Counted from the first letter of the stretch, positions 8,270 through 16,157 are shown. The stretch is DNA of 64,000 nt from Tatumella saanichensis (GCF_000439375.1 NZ_ATMI01000051.1:43336-107335); one strand, 5' to 3'. Numbers and translations are program-made. The notes: a model not told the origin generated them from the letters alone.

Positions 8270-8765
8270 GCGCTGCCTTATCGGGGCAGTACTGTCAATT
8301 GCTGCTACGTTGCCGGGTTTTCAGTTACTTCATACTTCCGTTGAAGGGCTGAAACTGATTGCTGATTACGAAGGATGCCGCCTGCAGCCTTATCAGTGCA
8401 GAGCGGGTGTGTGGACCGACGGGGTCGGTAATACGAACGGTGTGGTCCCTGGAAAAACCATTACGGAGCAGCAGGCGGCGAAAGGGCTTATCACCAACGT
8501 GTTGCTCGTGGAGCGGGCGTTGGATAAGTGCGTAGTGCCGCCGATGCCGCAGAAAGTCTATGACGCGGTGGTATCTTTTGCTTTTAACGTGGGCACTGGC
8601 AACGCATGCGGTTCTACGCTGGTTAAGTTGTTAAATCAGCGACGCTGGACGGATGCATGCCATCAGCTGCCACGCTGGGTATACGTCAAAGGTGTGTTTA
8701 ATCGGGGGCTGGATAACCGGCGTGCGCGGGAAATGGCCTGGTGTTTAAAAGGAACTGGCACATGA
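8250..8765 (+). CDS. SAR endolysin (lysozyme, GH24)
   Basis: 171 aa. An N-terminal weakly hydrophobic signal-arrest-release segment (residues ~9-27) exports the enzyme without cleavage. The GH24 active site follows the E-8-C/D-5-T spacing: E41 (in DYEGCRL), C50 (in PYQC) and T56 (in GVWT). The second catalytic position is Cys rather than Asp, a known variant in this family. The enzyme cleaves peptidoglycan after the holin collapses the membrane potential. It overlaps both holin and lysB, as expected for a lysis cassette. Confidence 0.93.
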   Translation: MKPSIVKRCLIGAVLSIAATLPGFQLLHTSVEGLKLIADYEGCRLQPYQCRAGVWTDGVGNTNGVVPGKTITEQQAAKGLITNVLLVERALDKCVVPPMPQKVYDAVVSFAFNVGTGNACGSTLVKLLNQRRWTDACHQLPRWVYVKGVFNRGLDNRRAREMAWCLKGTGT

Positions 8766-9190
8766 CGCGCCTGCTGTCAGTTTTGCTGCTGGTGATGGGT
8801 GTAGTACTGGCCGGGCTTTTGTGGTGGCTGAATAATGCCAGTCACATTATTGAGATGCAGGGCACAGAGCTGGTAAGTAAAACGCAGCAACTGACGGAGA
8901 AAAATAGCCAGCTTATCGGGTTGTCCATTCTGACTGAAACCAACAGCCGGGAACAGACACGGCTTTATGCGGCAGCGGAAGATACGGCGGCACTGCTTCG
9001 AAGCCGTCAGTACTGGATAAGGGAGCTGAAAAGTGAAAATGAAGATTTACGCCGCTGGGCTGATAATCCTTTGCCTGCTGACATTACCCGGCTGCGGGAG
9101 CGTCCGGCCATCGCCGGAGGTGCGGCTTACCGTAAGTGGCTGTCCCGAAGTGACGCAGTGCCGTCTGGAAAGATCAGCGCCGCGCAGTAA
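8762..9190 (+). CDS. lysB: Inner-membrane spanin subunit, LysB/Rz-like
   Basis: 142 aa from the ATG at 8762 that overlaps the endolysin stop. One N-terminal membrane anchor (residues ~4-22, LLSVLLLVMGVVLAGLLWWL) is followed by a long periplasmic coiled coil rich in Q, E and N. Together with the nested lipoprotein LysC it forms the spanin bridge that fuses inner and outer membranes in the last step of lysis. Confidence 0.9.
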   Translation: MTRLLSVLLLVMGVVLAGLLWWLNNASHIIEMQGTELVSKTQQLTEKNSQLIGLSILTETNSREQTRLYAAAEDTAALLRSRQYWIRELKSENEDLRRWADNPLPADITRLRERPAIAGGAAYRKWLSRSDAVPSGKISAAQ

Positions 9191-9323
9191 CGGCGATCTG
9201 AATACAGCACTGGATGAAACCGAAGCCGCCTGGGCTGCCTGTGCTGACAAAGTCGATATGATTATCACGTGTCAGGAGCGAGGCCGTGAACAAACCACAG
9301 TCTTTACGCAACGCCCTGAATAA
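9033..9323 (+). CDS. lysC: Outer-membrane spanin lipoprotein, LysC/Rz1-like
   Basis: 96 aa, nested out of frame in the 3' half of lysB and running into R. The N-terminus has a lipoprotein signal peptide with lipobox LTLPGC (mature Cys ~21). The GTG at 9033 has a GGGAG site 7 bases upstream, better placed than the ATG at 9039. Nested Rz/Rz1-type pairs are the rule in P2-like phages, and overlap with lysB supports a genuine o-spanin. The C-terminal third overlaps the start of R. Confidence 0.85.
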   Translation: MKMKIYAAGLIILCLLTLPGCGSVRPSPEVRLTVSGCPEVTQCRLERSAPRSNGDLNTALDETEAAWAACADKVDMIITCQERGREQTTVFTQRPE

Positions 9324-9717
9324 AGCAGTAGCTTATGTGCGGGATAACCCGGACAAGCTGCACCTTTTTATTGATAACGGATCACTGGTAGCGACTGGGG
9401 CTGCCTCTATGTCATGGGAATACCGCTATACCCTGAACGTAATCGTTGAGGATTTCAGTGGCGACCAGAATCTGCTGATGGCTCCTGTACTGTTGTGGCT
9501 TCGTGCTAATCAGTCTGACGCTATTCACAATTCGGAATTGCGTGAAAAGCTGTTCACCTTTGAAGTGGATATTCTGCGTAATGATGTCTGTGATATAAGC
9601 CTGAGCCTGCAACTGACGGAGCGTGTTCTGGTGAGCACTGACGGCAGCGTATCGAACGTTGAAGCGATACCCGAACCGGGCGATCCTGAAGAAATATGGA
9701 CGGTAAAACATGGATGA
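9286..9717 (+). CDS. R: Tail completion protein, P2 gpR family
   Basis: 143 aa from GTG at 9286 with an AGGAG site at 9274-9278. The N-terminus NKPQSLRNALNKAVAYVRDNPDKL is characteristic of gpR, which is needed to finish the tail tube and attach it to the head. Starts inside lysC and ends 8 bases into S, so translation is coupled across the operon. Confidence 0.93.
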   Translation: MNKPQSLRNALNKAVAYVRDNPDKLHLFIDNGSLVATGAASMSWEYRYTLNVIVEDFSGDQNLLMAPVLLWLRANQSDAIHNSELREKLFTFEVDILRNDVCDISLSLQLTERVLVSTDGSVSNVEAIPEPGDPEEIWTVKHG

Positions 9718-10153
9718 GCTGCAAAGGGTAGATGACTGGCTGGTGGCTCTGCTGGCGAATCTGGACCCGTCCGCACGTAAGCGTATGATGTACGAACTGG
9801 CGCAGCAATTACGCCGTACACAAAAGCGAAACATCCGGCTGCAGCGTAATCCCGATGGCAGTGGCTATGTGCCACGAAAAGTCATGGCCCGGACCAAAAA
9901 GGGGCGTATTAAACAGCAGATGTTTACGAAGTTGCGTACCACAAAATATCTGAAAACTGCAGCCAGCGCGAACTCTGCCAGCGTGCAGTTTGACGGGAAG
10001 GTGCAGCGTATTGCCCGGGTCCATCACTACGGCCTGCGTGATCGGGTAAGCCGTAGAGGGCCGACGGTACGTTATGCAGAACGTCGGCTGCTGGGGGTTA
10101 GCAGGCAGATAATAAACGTTACAAAAGGCACTTTACTGTTATGGTTGATATAA
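9710..10153 (+). CDS. S: Tail completion protein, P2 gpS family
   Basis: 147 aa, with the family-typical RMMYELAQQLRRTQKRNIRLQRNPDGSGY block and a basic C-terminus. gpS works with gpR at the head-tail interface. It is the last gene of this operon; its stop lies inside the first arm of an 11-bp hairpin (10152-10176). In P2 the next genes are orf30 and V; here a reversed two-gene cassette intervenes. Confidence 0.93.
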   Translation: MDELQRVDDWLVALLANLDPSARKRMMYELAQQLRRTQKRNIRLQRNPDGSGYVPRKVMARTKKGRIKQQMFTKLRTTKYLKTAASANSASVQFDGKVQRIARVHHYGLRDRVSRRGPTVRYAERRLLGVSRQIINVTKGTLLLWLI

Positions 10154-10176
10154 CGATGTGGCGCAGCCACATCGTT
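10152..10176. terminator. Hairpin between S and the convergent HNH gene
   Basis: A perfect 11-bp inverted repeat (AACGATGTGGC at 10152-10162, GCCACATCGTT at 10166-10176, loop GCA) between two converging genes. There is no long T run on either side, but position suggests transcription ends here from both directions. Confidence 0.6.
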
Positions 10177-10182
10177 AACTAT

Positions 10183-10836
10183 TTAGTCCATAAATGGTTC
10201 GAGTATTGCACTTAATTCGTGATCATCCATTATGATCCATCTACAAAATGCAGAAAAGGCGGCTTCTCGTCTAATCAACATTTTCATTTTTTCAATTAAA
10301 AAATCTTTTTGTTGTTGTGGTGTGTCTTCCTCATAATATTCATTGATGTTTCTTATTAGTTTTTGTGTTGCTTTTGTAACTTGAGAACGAAGAGTAGCAG
10401 AGGTTAATTTCTTACTGATAGTATGGTCACTATTATATACTTTATTTAAAAGCTTAGCTGTAATTTCTGTCTTTTCATCGTTAAATAATGCTTCAACAGT
10501 AACTCTCTTAGTTCGATATGAAAACCCGGGGAGGAGTTTTATTTTATCCCATACTTTTTCTTGGCAGCAATCCAATAAGCCTTCGTATTTTGTTAGTTTT
10601 ATATTATTACAGCGAGCGCATGATAAATAAAGATTTTCCCAATCGAAGGTTCTTTCATTATTACTTCCTTTAGGTTTGAAGTGTTCGATGTTTATATCTA
10701 ATGGCTCCTTTATTTCACAAATGTAACATTTTCCAAAAAAACATGATTGTAAAGCATCATGTACGTCTGCACTATCGTAATGGACTTTTTTTGATAAGGA
10801 AATCGGCGCAGGATATGTCCTGGTAACTTTGAACAT
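10183..10836 (-). CDS. ptuB: HNH endonuclease of a Septu-like anti-phage pair (PtuB-like)
   Basis: 217 aa. HNH/treble-clef motif near the N-terminus: C37xxC40, E51-H52 (NIEHFKPKG), W66-E-N68-L and C73xxC76-N77-N78-K80. This is the layout of PtuB and retron-associated HNH proteins. The C-terminal ~120 residues are helical. Its ATG (10836) shares one base with the stop of the upstream ATPase gene and has AGGAG 5 bases before it, so the two are co-translated. In Septu, PtuB is the nuclease effector held on an ATPase assembly. DNA is much more AT-rich than the flanking tail genes. Assignment rests on architecture and motifs; a stand-alone system is implied because no reverse transcriptase is nearby. 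Confidence 0.75.
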   Translation of the reverse strand: MFKVTRTYPAPISLSKKVHYDSADVHDALQSCFFGKCYICEIKEPLDINIEHFKPKGSNNERTFDWENLYLSCARCNNIKLTKYEGLLDCCQEKVWDKIKLLPGFSYRTKRVTVEALFNDEKTEITAKLLNKVYNSDHTISKKLTSATLRSQVTKATQKLIRNINEYYEEDTPQQQKDFLIEKMKMLIRREAAFSAFCRWIIMDDHELSAILEPFMD

Positions 10837-12068
10837 TACGGCTCCTGATGATTTTTATTTTTGTATTGAAGGATTTTCATTCTAGCGTAGTCTAAAAATG
10901 CACTTGCTTGGTTATCCATTGCCCCCTCAGATAAAGCTAAGGATTCTATTAACTGACCACCTAATTCTATGTTTTCTTTGTTTAAGGTTGAAATTATTTC
11001 TTCAATTTCCTCAAGTTTATCTGATAGTACTTTTGATATTGGATCTACACCGAATAATTCTTGAAGTATTATATCGTATGAATATGAAGATACATCCGTG
11101 ATTTGCTGATTGCTTGATAAATCGTATATAACCGCATTAGTCACTGATGTCACAACAAATGGAGAGTGAGTAGTAACGATAAATTGTATTTTTGGGAATG
11201 CAGTTGTAAAAAACCTAAAGATTTGTTTTTGTAATGAAACGTGTAAATGAGCATCTATTTCATCAATGAATATTATACCTTCAATGCTGTCTGGTGTTAA
11301 CTCCCACATTTCTATACGCATTATCAGATCAGCATAAATTCTCAGTATAGATGAGTAGCCAGACGATAAGGTCTGTAATGTGAACTTGGATTTATTGTCT
11401 TGATATAGATAGAATTTACCCTCTTTACTATCGAAGTTTAATCGGAAATTAGGGTCTTCGAATAACTTCTGTAAGTCTGACTCTATTTTATCAAACCAAA
11501 CCTGTATTCTTACTGCTTTTTCATCATCCTGTTCAAAGGAAATTGCATAGCTTTGTGATGTCTTTAAACTAACTAAATAGTTTTCAAAGATGTTATCACC
11601 ATCCCTTTGATTTGAAAAGTGGGCGTTCTCTTTAACTAGCTCTGAAAACATGGGGACGTTTTTGGGTGCGCTAATTGATGCTTCTCTTAGAGCCTTATGA
11701 AAACGTAATAATGAACGGGATTTGGAATTTTCCTTATTTCTCGTGGTGATATTTAAGTGGTTGAGGGTTTTTATTCTACTTTTTATTTTTCGTGATACTT
11801 CTTCATAAGATGAGTATGAGTTGCCATCGCGACCTTCACGTTCCATTAACTCTTTATAAATTGAAACTTGTTGCTCAAGATGTTCCTTGTTGTTATTGTT
11901 TTGATCGTCAAGTCCATCTTTTAAATATTCATAAATTGAAGTGATAAAGCTTGTTTTTCCACTACCATTCCCCCCAGTAATTATTAGATTTTTTCCATCA
12001 AGATATATCTCTGCTTTTTTTTCTGTATAAGGAATTGGGATGGAAATTTCATTTATCGCTGTAAGCAT
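10836..12068 (-). CDS. ptuA: SMC/ABC-like ATPase of a Septu-like anti-phage pair (PtuA-like)
   Basis: 410 aa AAA/ABC-type ATPase of the OLD/RecF-like class. Walker A GGNGSGKT (32-39), a polar helical/coiled insertion (~55-130), ABC signature LSSGYSS (234-240), Walker B GIIFIDEIDAHLH (264-276) and the H-switch TTHSPF (299-304). There is no C-terminal Toprim domain, separating it from OLD nucleases and from PARIS AriB fusions. In Septu the PtuA oligomer senses infection and regulates PtuB. A GAGGA site precedes the ATG. The cassette opposes the phage late operons, and its leader contains the Ogr operator of the V promoter. Septu versus another ATPase-HNH family cannot be settled by eye. Confidence 0.75.
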   Translation of the reverse strand: MLTAINEISIPIPYTEKKAEIYLDGKNLIITGGNGSGKTSFITSIYEYLKDGLDDQNNNNKEHLEQQVSIYKELMEREGRDGNSYSSYEEVSRKIKSRIKTLNHLNITTRNKENSKSRSLLRFHKALREASISAPKNVPMFSELVKENAHFSNQRDGDNIFENYLVSLKTSQSYAISFEQDDEKAVRIQVWFDKIESDLQKLFEDPNFRLNFDSKEGKFYLYQDNKSKFTLQTLSSGYSSILRIYADLIMRIEMWELTPDSIEGIIFIDEIDAHLHVSLQKQIFRFFTTAFPKIQFIVTTHSPFVVTSVTNAVIYDLSSNQQITDVSSYSYDIILQELFGVDPISKVLSDKLEEIEEIISTLNKENIELGGQLIESLALSEGAMDNQASAFLDYARMKILQYKNKNHQEP

Positions 12069-12076
12069 ATGTCCTC

Positions 12077-12096
12077 TTGTGTCATCACTGATACAA
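12077..12096. promoter_or_regulatory. Ogr-type operator upstream of V
   Basis: TTGT at 12077-12080 and ACAA at 12093-12096 give TGT-N12-ACA, about 60-78 bases before V. It matches the sites before O/P and FI. The cassette's ATPase start is only 9 bases away on the other strand, so the operator lies in that gene's 5' leader. Confidence 0.7.
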
Positions 12097-12154
12097 AGCG
12101 TTAATTCATAAATATAAACTAAATAGATTTATAGTCCATCAAAAAGAAGGGCTA

Positions 12155-12733
12155 ATGAACGCACAACTTACCGAAATCATGCGCCTTATCACCAACCTGA
12201 TCCGCACCGGCACTGTGACCGACGTGGATCGGGAGAACTGGCTGTGCCGGGTGAAAGTGGGGGAGCTTGAAACCAACTGGATTAACTGGCTAACGCTACG
12301 GGCAGGGGGCGGTCGTAGCTGGTGGTGCCCGTCGCCGGATGAGCAGGTGGTGGTGCTGAGCATGGGCGGCAACCTGGACACTGCTTTTGCGCTGCCTGCT
12401 ATTTATTCCAGCCAGTTTCCGCCGCCGTCGGGTTCCGTGGATGGTTGCGTGACGGAGTACCCGGACGGAGGCTGGTTTGAGTACGAACCGGTTACCGGCC
12501 GCTGGTATGTCCGGGGTATCAAGTCGATGGTGATTGAAGCCGCTGACAATATCACCTTCAAAACCAGCAAACTTCTGGTGGAGGCTGACAGCACTCGTAT
12601 TAATAGTGAGTTGGTGATCAACGGTAGCGTCACACAGGGCGGTGGGGCGATGAGTTCAAATGGTATCGTGGCGGATAAACACGTGCACAGCAAAGTGAAG
12701 TCCGGCGGCGATACTTCCGGGGGGCCGGTATGA
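12155..12733 (+). CDS. V: Baseplate assembly / membrane-piercing spike, P2 gpV family
   Basis: 192 aa (P2 ~211). An OB-fold N-terminus (GTVTDVDRENWLCRVKVGEL) is followed by beta-helix spike repeats and a C-terminal H-x-H (VHVHSK-like, residues ~178-181), the metal-binding tip motif of this family. The trimer forms the needle that pierces the outer membrane. First gene of the baseplate operon, with the stop overlapping the start of W by 4 bases. Confidence 0.93.
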   Translation: MNAQLTEIMRLITNLIRTGTVTDVDRENWLCRVKVGELETNWINWLTLRAGGGRSWWCPSPDEQVVVLSMGGNLDTAFALPAIYSSQFPPPSGSVDGCVTEYPDGGWFEYEPVTGRWYVRGIKSMVIEAADNITFKTSKLLVEADSTRINSELVINGSVTQGGGAMSSNGIVADKHVHSKVKSGGDTSGGPV

Positions 12734-13089
12734 CGCTCTATATCGGGATGAATCGTAATGACGGGCAGCGTATTACGGACACTGACCATCTGCGTCAGTC
12801 GGTGCGGGATATTCTGCTGACGCCACAAGGTAGTCGGCTTTCCCGCCGGGACTACGGTTCCCTGCTATCCGCCCTGATTGACCAGCCACAAAATCCGGCA
12901 CTGCGTTTGCAGATCATGTCCGCAGTCTACGTGGCCCTGAGCCGCTGGGAGCCACGGTTTACGCTGGATACTATCGTCATCAGTAGCAATTTTGATGGCT
13001 CCATGGTGGTTGATGTTGCCGGGCAGCGTAATAACGGCGCACCGGTTTCTCTATCAATATCAACAGGAGCTGACAATGGCAGTGATTGA
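12730..13089 (+). CDS. W: Baseplate wedge protein, P2 gpW family
   Basis: 119 aa, gp25-like lysozyme-related wedge fold with the hallmark SVRDILLTPQGSRLSRRDYGS. It bridges the baseplate hub and sheath. Overlaps V at its start and J at its end by 14 bases, consistent with a tightly coupled baseplate operon. Confidence 0.95.
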   Translation: MTLYIGMNRNDGQRITDTDHLRQSVRDILLTPQGSRLSRRDYGSLLSALIDQPQNPALRLQIMSAVYVALSRWEPRFTLDTIVISSNFDGSMVVDVAGQRNNGAPVSLSISTGADNGSD

Positions 13090-13984
13090 TCTCTCCCAGC
13101 TACCAGCACCGCAGATAGTGGATATACCGGATTTTGAAGGGTTGCTTGCTGAGCGTAAGGCTTCCTTTGTGGCTCTCTATCCTGAGGATGAGCAAGATGC
13201 GGTGAGCCGCACTCTGGCGCTGGAATCAGAACCTGTCACTAAACTACTGCAGGAAAGTACCTACCGTGAAATCCTCTTGCGTCAGCGGATTAATGAGGCA
13301 GCACAGGCGGTTATGGTGGCGTATGCCATTGGCAGCGATCTCGATCAGCAGGCAGCCAACTACAACGTTAAACGCCTAGGGATAACACCTGCTGACAACG
13401 ATACGATGATACCGGCCGTAACCGTTATGGAAAGCGATGATGCTCTCCGTTTGCGGGTTCCTGCTGCGTTCGAGGGGGTATCTGTTGCGGGGCCAACAGC
13501 AGCTTATGAGTTTCATGCAAAGAGTGCGGACGGACGTGTGGCAGATGCCAGCGCAACCAGTCCTGCACCTGCAGAGGTGGTGCTTACCGTATTGAGCCGG
13601 GAGGGTGACGGCGTGGCAGAGGCAGATCTGCTGGCGGTAGTTGATGAGGCACTTAACCGCGAAAATGTGCGTCCGGTAGCTGATCGTCTTACGGTACGCA
13701 GCGCAGAAATTATTCCATACACCGTAGATGCGACGATCTTTCTTTATCCGGGACCGGAAGCTGAGCCAGTGATGGTAGCGGCAAAAGCCAGCCTGCAAAA
13801 TTACATTACCAGCCAGACAAGGCTGGGCCGTGATATTCGCCGCAGTGCTATTTATGCTGCATTGCATGTTGAGGGGGTTCAGCGTGTGGAACTGGCCGCG
13901 CCAATTGATGATGTGGTGCTGAATAAGATGCAGGCAGCATCCTGTTCGCAGTGGAGCATAACCAACGGTGGCACGGATGAATAG
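13076..13984 (+). CDS. J: Baseplate wedge protein, P2 gpJ family
   Basis: 302 aa (P2 302) from the ATG at 13076, which gives the family N-terminus AVIDLSQLPAPQIVD; a longer frame starting inside W is rejected. Contains the conserved GPTAAYEFHAKSADGRVAD block around residues 140-158. Forms the wedge arms that carry tail fibres. Overlaps I by 8 bases. Confidence 0.97.
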   Translation: MAVIDLSQLPAPQIVDIPDFEGLLAERKASFVALYPEDEQDAVSRTLALESEPVTKLLQESTYREILLRQRINEAAQAVMVAYAIGSDLDQQAANYNVKRLGITPADNDTMIPAVTVMESDDALRLRVPAAFEGVSVAGPTAAYEFHAKSADGRVADASATSPAPAEVVLTVLSREGDGVAEADLLAVVDEALNRENVRPVADRLTVRSAEIIPYTVDATIFLYPGPEAEPVMVAAKASLQNYITSQTRLGRDIRRSAIYAALHVEGVQRVELAAPIDDVVLNKMQAASCSQWSITNGGTDE

Positions 13985-14582
13985 CCTGTTACCTCCCGGT
14001 TCCTCTCCGCTTGAGCGTCGACTGGCAGAGACGTGCAGCGGCATTTCTGAATTGCAGATACCGCTGCGTGATTTATGGAATCCGATAACGTGCCCGGTCA
14101 GTTTCCTGCCGTATCTGGCCTGGGCTTTTTCCGTTGACCGCTGGGATGAAAGCTGGACTGAGAGTGTAAAGCGTCGTGTGGTGCAGGATGCTTTCTATAT
14201 CCATCAACATAAAGGCACAGCCAGCGCCGTTAGGCGCGTTGTAGAGCCTTTTGGATTCATGATCCGCATCATTGAGTGGTGGCAGACCAGTGAGGTGCCG
14301 GGGACGTTTCGGCTGGATATTGGTGTGCAGGACCAGGGCATTACAGAAGAAATTTATCTGGAACTGGAACGCCTGATCAGTGATGCAAAACCGTGCAGTC
14401 GCCATCTGATTGGTATCTCCATCAATCTGCAGAGTAGTGGCGCATATTTTGTGGGTGCAGCCACTTATACCGGTGAAGAAATCACGATCTATCCATACAT
14501 AAACGAAACCATTATTTCCTGCGGGATCGCGAATGAGGGCATGGCGATCCATGTTATTGACACAATGAGAGTAAATCCATGA
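13977..14582 (+). CDS. I: Tail protein I, baseplate/fibre connector, P2 gpI family
   Basis: 201 aa from the ATG at 13977 overlapping the J stop. The N-terminus (LLPPGSSPLERRLAE) and the WNPDTCP-like block, here DLWNPITCP at about residues 33-41, are diagnostic. Joins wedges and tail fibres. Ends in a 4-base overlap with H. Confidence 0.96.
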   Translation: MNSLLPPGSSPLERRLAETCSGISELQIPLRDLWNPITCPVSFLPYLAWAFSVDRWDESWTESVKRRVVQDAFYIHQHKGTASAVRRVVEPFGFMIRIIEWWQTSEVPGTFRLDIGVQDQGITEEIYLELERLISDAKPCSRHLIGISINLQSSGAYFVGAATYTGEEITIYPYINETIISCGIANEGMAIHVIDTMRVNP

Positions 14583-15634
14583 GCGCAAAATTTTATACCC
14601 TGCTGACGGATATTGGTGCGGCGAAACTGGCTAGCGCAACCGCGCTTGGCTTGCCCCTGAAAATTACTCATATGGCAGTGGGGGACGGTGATGGCACTCT
14701 TCCGTTACCCAGTGCAGAGCAAGTACAGCTGGTTGCTGAAAAGCGTCGTGCTGAGTTAAATATGCTGTATATCGACCCGCAGAACAGTAGCCAGATTATT
14801 GCTGAGCAGGTAATTCCTGAAACCGAGGGAGGCTGGTGGATTCGTGAAGTAGGTTTGTTCGATGAAACCGGCTCTTTGATAGCCGTGGGAAACTGTCCGG
14901 AAAGCTATAAGCCACAACTGACAGAGGGAAGCGGGCGCACTCAGACTGTGCGTATGGTGCTGATTACCAGCAGTACAGATAATATCACTTTGAAGATTGA
15001 CCCGTCCGTGGTGCTGGCAACACGAAAATATGTAGATGATAAGGTGCTGGAGCTACAGGTAGATGTTGATGACCTGATAATCGGCCTGTCAGGTAAGCTT
15101 TCCAAAGATCAAAACGGTGCGGACATCCCTGAACCGGATCTGTTCATTGAAAATATTGGGTTACCTGATTTATTCAATAAACGGGCTTTAATAACCGGTG
15201 ATTCATCGCAGAAGTTTTTGGTCCAAAGCGTCCCCGAAGATAATAATTCGGCGGTACCCGTTTTGCTTCTTAATTCTGAATTAAATAAAAAAGCTGCTTT
15301 AAATGGCGATGCCAGTCAGTCATTTGCTGTCTCGGGAGGAGATTCACCAAACAGTGCAGTGGCTTATAATCAATTTCAGTCCGGATCTAACGGCAACGGA
15401 GCGTGGGTGAAAATGCCTGGTGATGAGCAATGGTGTCGTCACAATCTGAGCATTCCCGCTAATTCAACTATTATATGGACATTTCCGGCAGCATTTAGTA
15501 GTACACCCGCTCTGTTTGTCTCTGTTTTTAATGGTGCTCCCAATGTCTGGTTCAATGGTGCATCTTCCAGTGACGCAAGTTTATATAATGCGAACAGTTC
15601 TGATATTAACGTTAATGTACTGGCAATTTGGTAA
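14579..15634 (+). CDS. H: Tail fibre (receptor-binding) protein, P2 gpH-like, short form
   Basis: 351 aa, about half of P2 gpH (669 aa). Residues 1-~150 are the conserved baseplate-attachment domain (KFYTLLTDIGAAKLASAT ... EGGWWIREVGLFDETG). The central collagen-like or repeat shaft of long fibres is largely missing; the C-terminal ~100 residues (from NSAVAYNQFQ) form the likely receptor-binding tip and have lower GC. It probably decides host range. No truncation signature: the frame is intact and followed directly by its chaperone gene. Confidence 0.88.
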   Translation: MSAKFYTLLTDIGAAKLASATALGLPLKITHMAVGDGDGTLPLPSAEQVQLVAEKRRAELNMLYIDPQNSSQIIAEQVIPETEGGWWIREVGLFDETGSLIAVGNCPESYKPQLTEGSGRTQTVRMVLITSSTDNITLKIDPSVVLATRKYVDDKVLELQVDVDDLIIGLSGKLSKDQNGADIPEPDLFIENIGLPDLFNKRALITGDSSQKFLVQSVPEDNNSAVPVLLLNSELNKKAALNGDASQSFAVSGGDSPNSAVAYNQFQSGSNGNGAWVKMPGDEQWCRHNLSIPANSTIIWTFPAAFSSTPALFVSVFNGAPNVWFNGASSSDASLYNANSSDINVNVLAIW

Positions 15635-15639
15635 TTACT

Positions 15640-16098
15640 ATGTCTGATAATACTGCACATCTTACTCAGGATGCTGAACCTATTTTTTTCACTAACCGAT
15701 TTTTTATTTTGACGGATAATGACGCCTATGTGACCGGAATGATGATAGCTATAAATCAGGATGAAGCTGACAGATATGAATCTAAGGATCTGGCAGAGGT
15801 ACCTAAAGATATATTTGAATCTATTGGCCAGGACTCGAAGTATATTGATGGGCAGGTAATACAAGGACAGCCCCGCATTCCGGTGCTAAACGGTGGCAGT
15901 GTTAATGCGATTAAAAGTGGATTGCTGCGGGAGGCTACTGACCGAATTCAGATATTACAGGATGCCATCGATTTGGAGATGTCGGAGGAAGGTGATGATC
16001 TACGGTTAATTAACTGGAAAAAATACCGAGTATTGCTTTCCCGGGTAGATATATTGATGTCCCAGGATATTAGCTGGCCAGAAGCGCCGAAAGATTAA
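15640..16098 (+). CDS. G: Tail fibre assembly chaperone, P2 gpG-like
   Basis: 152 aa from ATG 15640, just after the fibre gene; a TTG start 12 bases earlier would overlap H. The C-terminal half (REATDRIQILQDAIDLEMSEEGDDLRLINWKKYRVLL) matches the phage tail-fibre-assembly family, which helps fibre trimers fold. The fibre/chaperone pair is probably exchanged as a unit. Followed by a strong terminator. Confidence 0.88.
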   Translation: MSDNTAHLTQDAEPIFFTNRFFILTDNDAYVTGMMIAINQDEADRYESKDLAEVPKDIFESIGQDSKYIDGQVIQGQPRIPVLNGGSVNAIKSGLLREATDRIQILQDAIDLEMSEEGDDLRLINWKKYRVLLSRVDILMSQDISWPEAPKD

Positions 16099-16102
16099 AC
16101 AG

Positions 16103-16126
16103 ATCCCCGCAACTGCGGGGATTTTT
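16103..16126 (+). terminator. Intrinsic terminator after the V-G operon
   Basis: Perfect 8-bp stem ATCCCCGC/GCGGGGAT (16103-16110, 16115-16122), loop AACT, then TTTT. Confidence 0.85.
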
Positions 16127-16139
16127 AGATCACTTCCAT

Positions 16140-16157
16140 TGTGCCATCCGCTGTACA
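16140..16157. promoter_or_regulatory. Ogr-type operator upstream of FI
   Basis: TGT at 16140-16142 and ACA at 16155-16157 (TGT-N12-ACA), 74-91 bases before FI and just after the terminator of the previous operon. Third member of the late-operator set. Confidence 0.7.

Noticed and set aside
10836..12068. OLD nuclease or PARIS AriA reading of the ATPase
   Set aside because: There is no C-terminal Toprim domain in the protein and no Toprim partner gene next to it; the partner is HNH.
9900..12200. Retron (RT plus msr-msd RNA) with the ATPase/HNH pair as effector
   Set aside because: Retron Ec78-type systems use PtuA/PtuB-like effectors, but there is no reverse transcriptase ORF beside the pair, so a stand-alone pair is favoured.
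13376..14044. 222-aa minus-strand ORF
   Set aside because: Entirely antisense to tail genes J and I, which are fully explained; it is a shadow frame of GC-rich codons.
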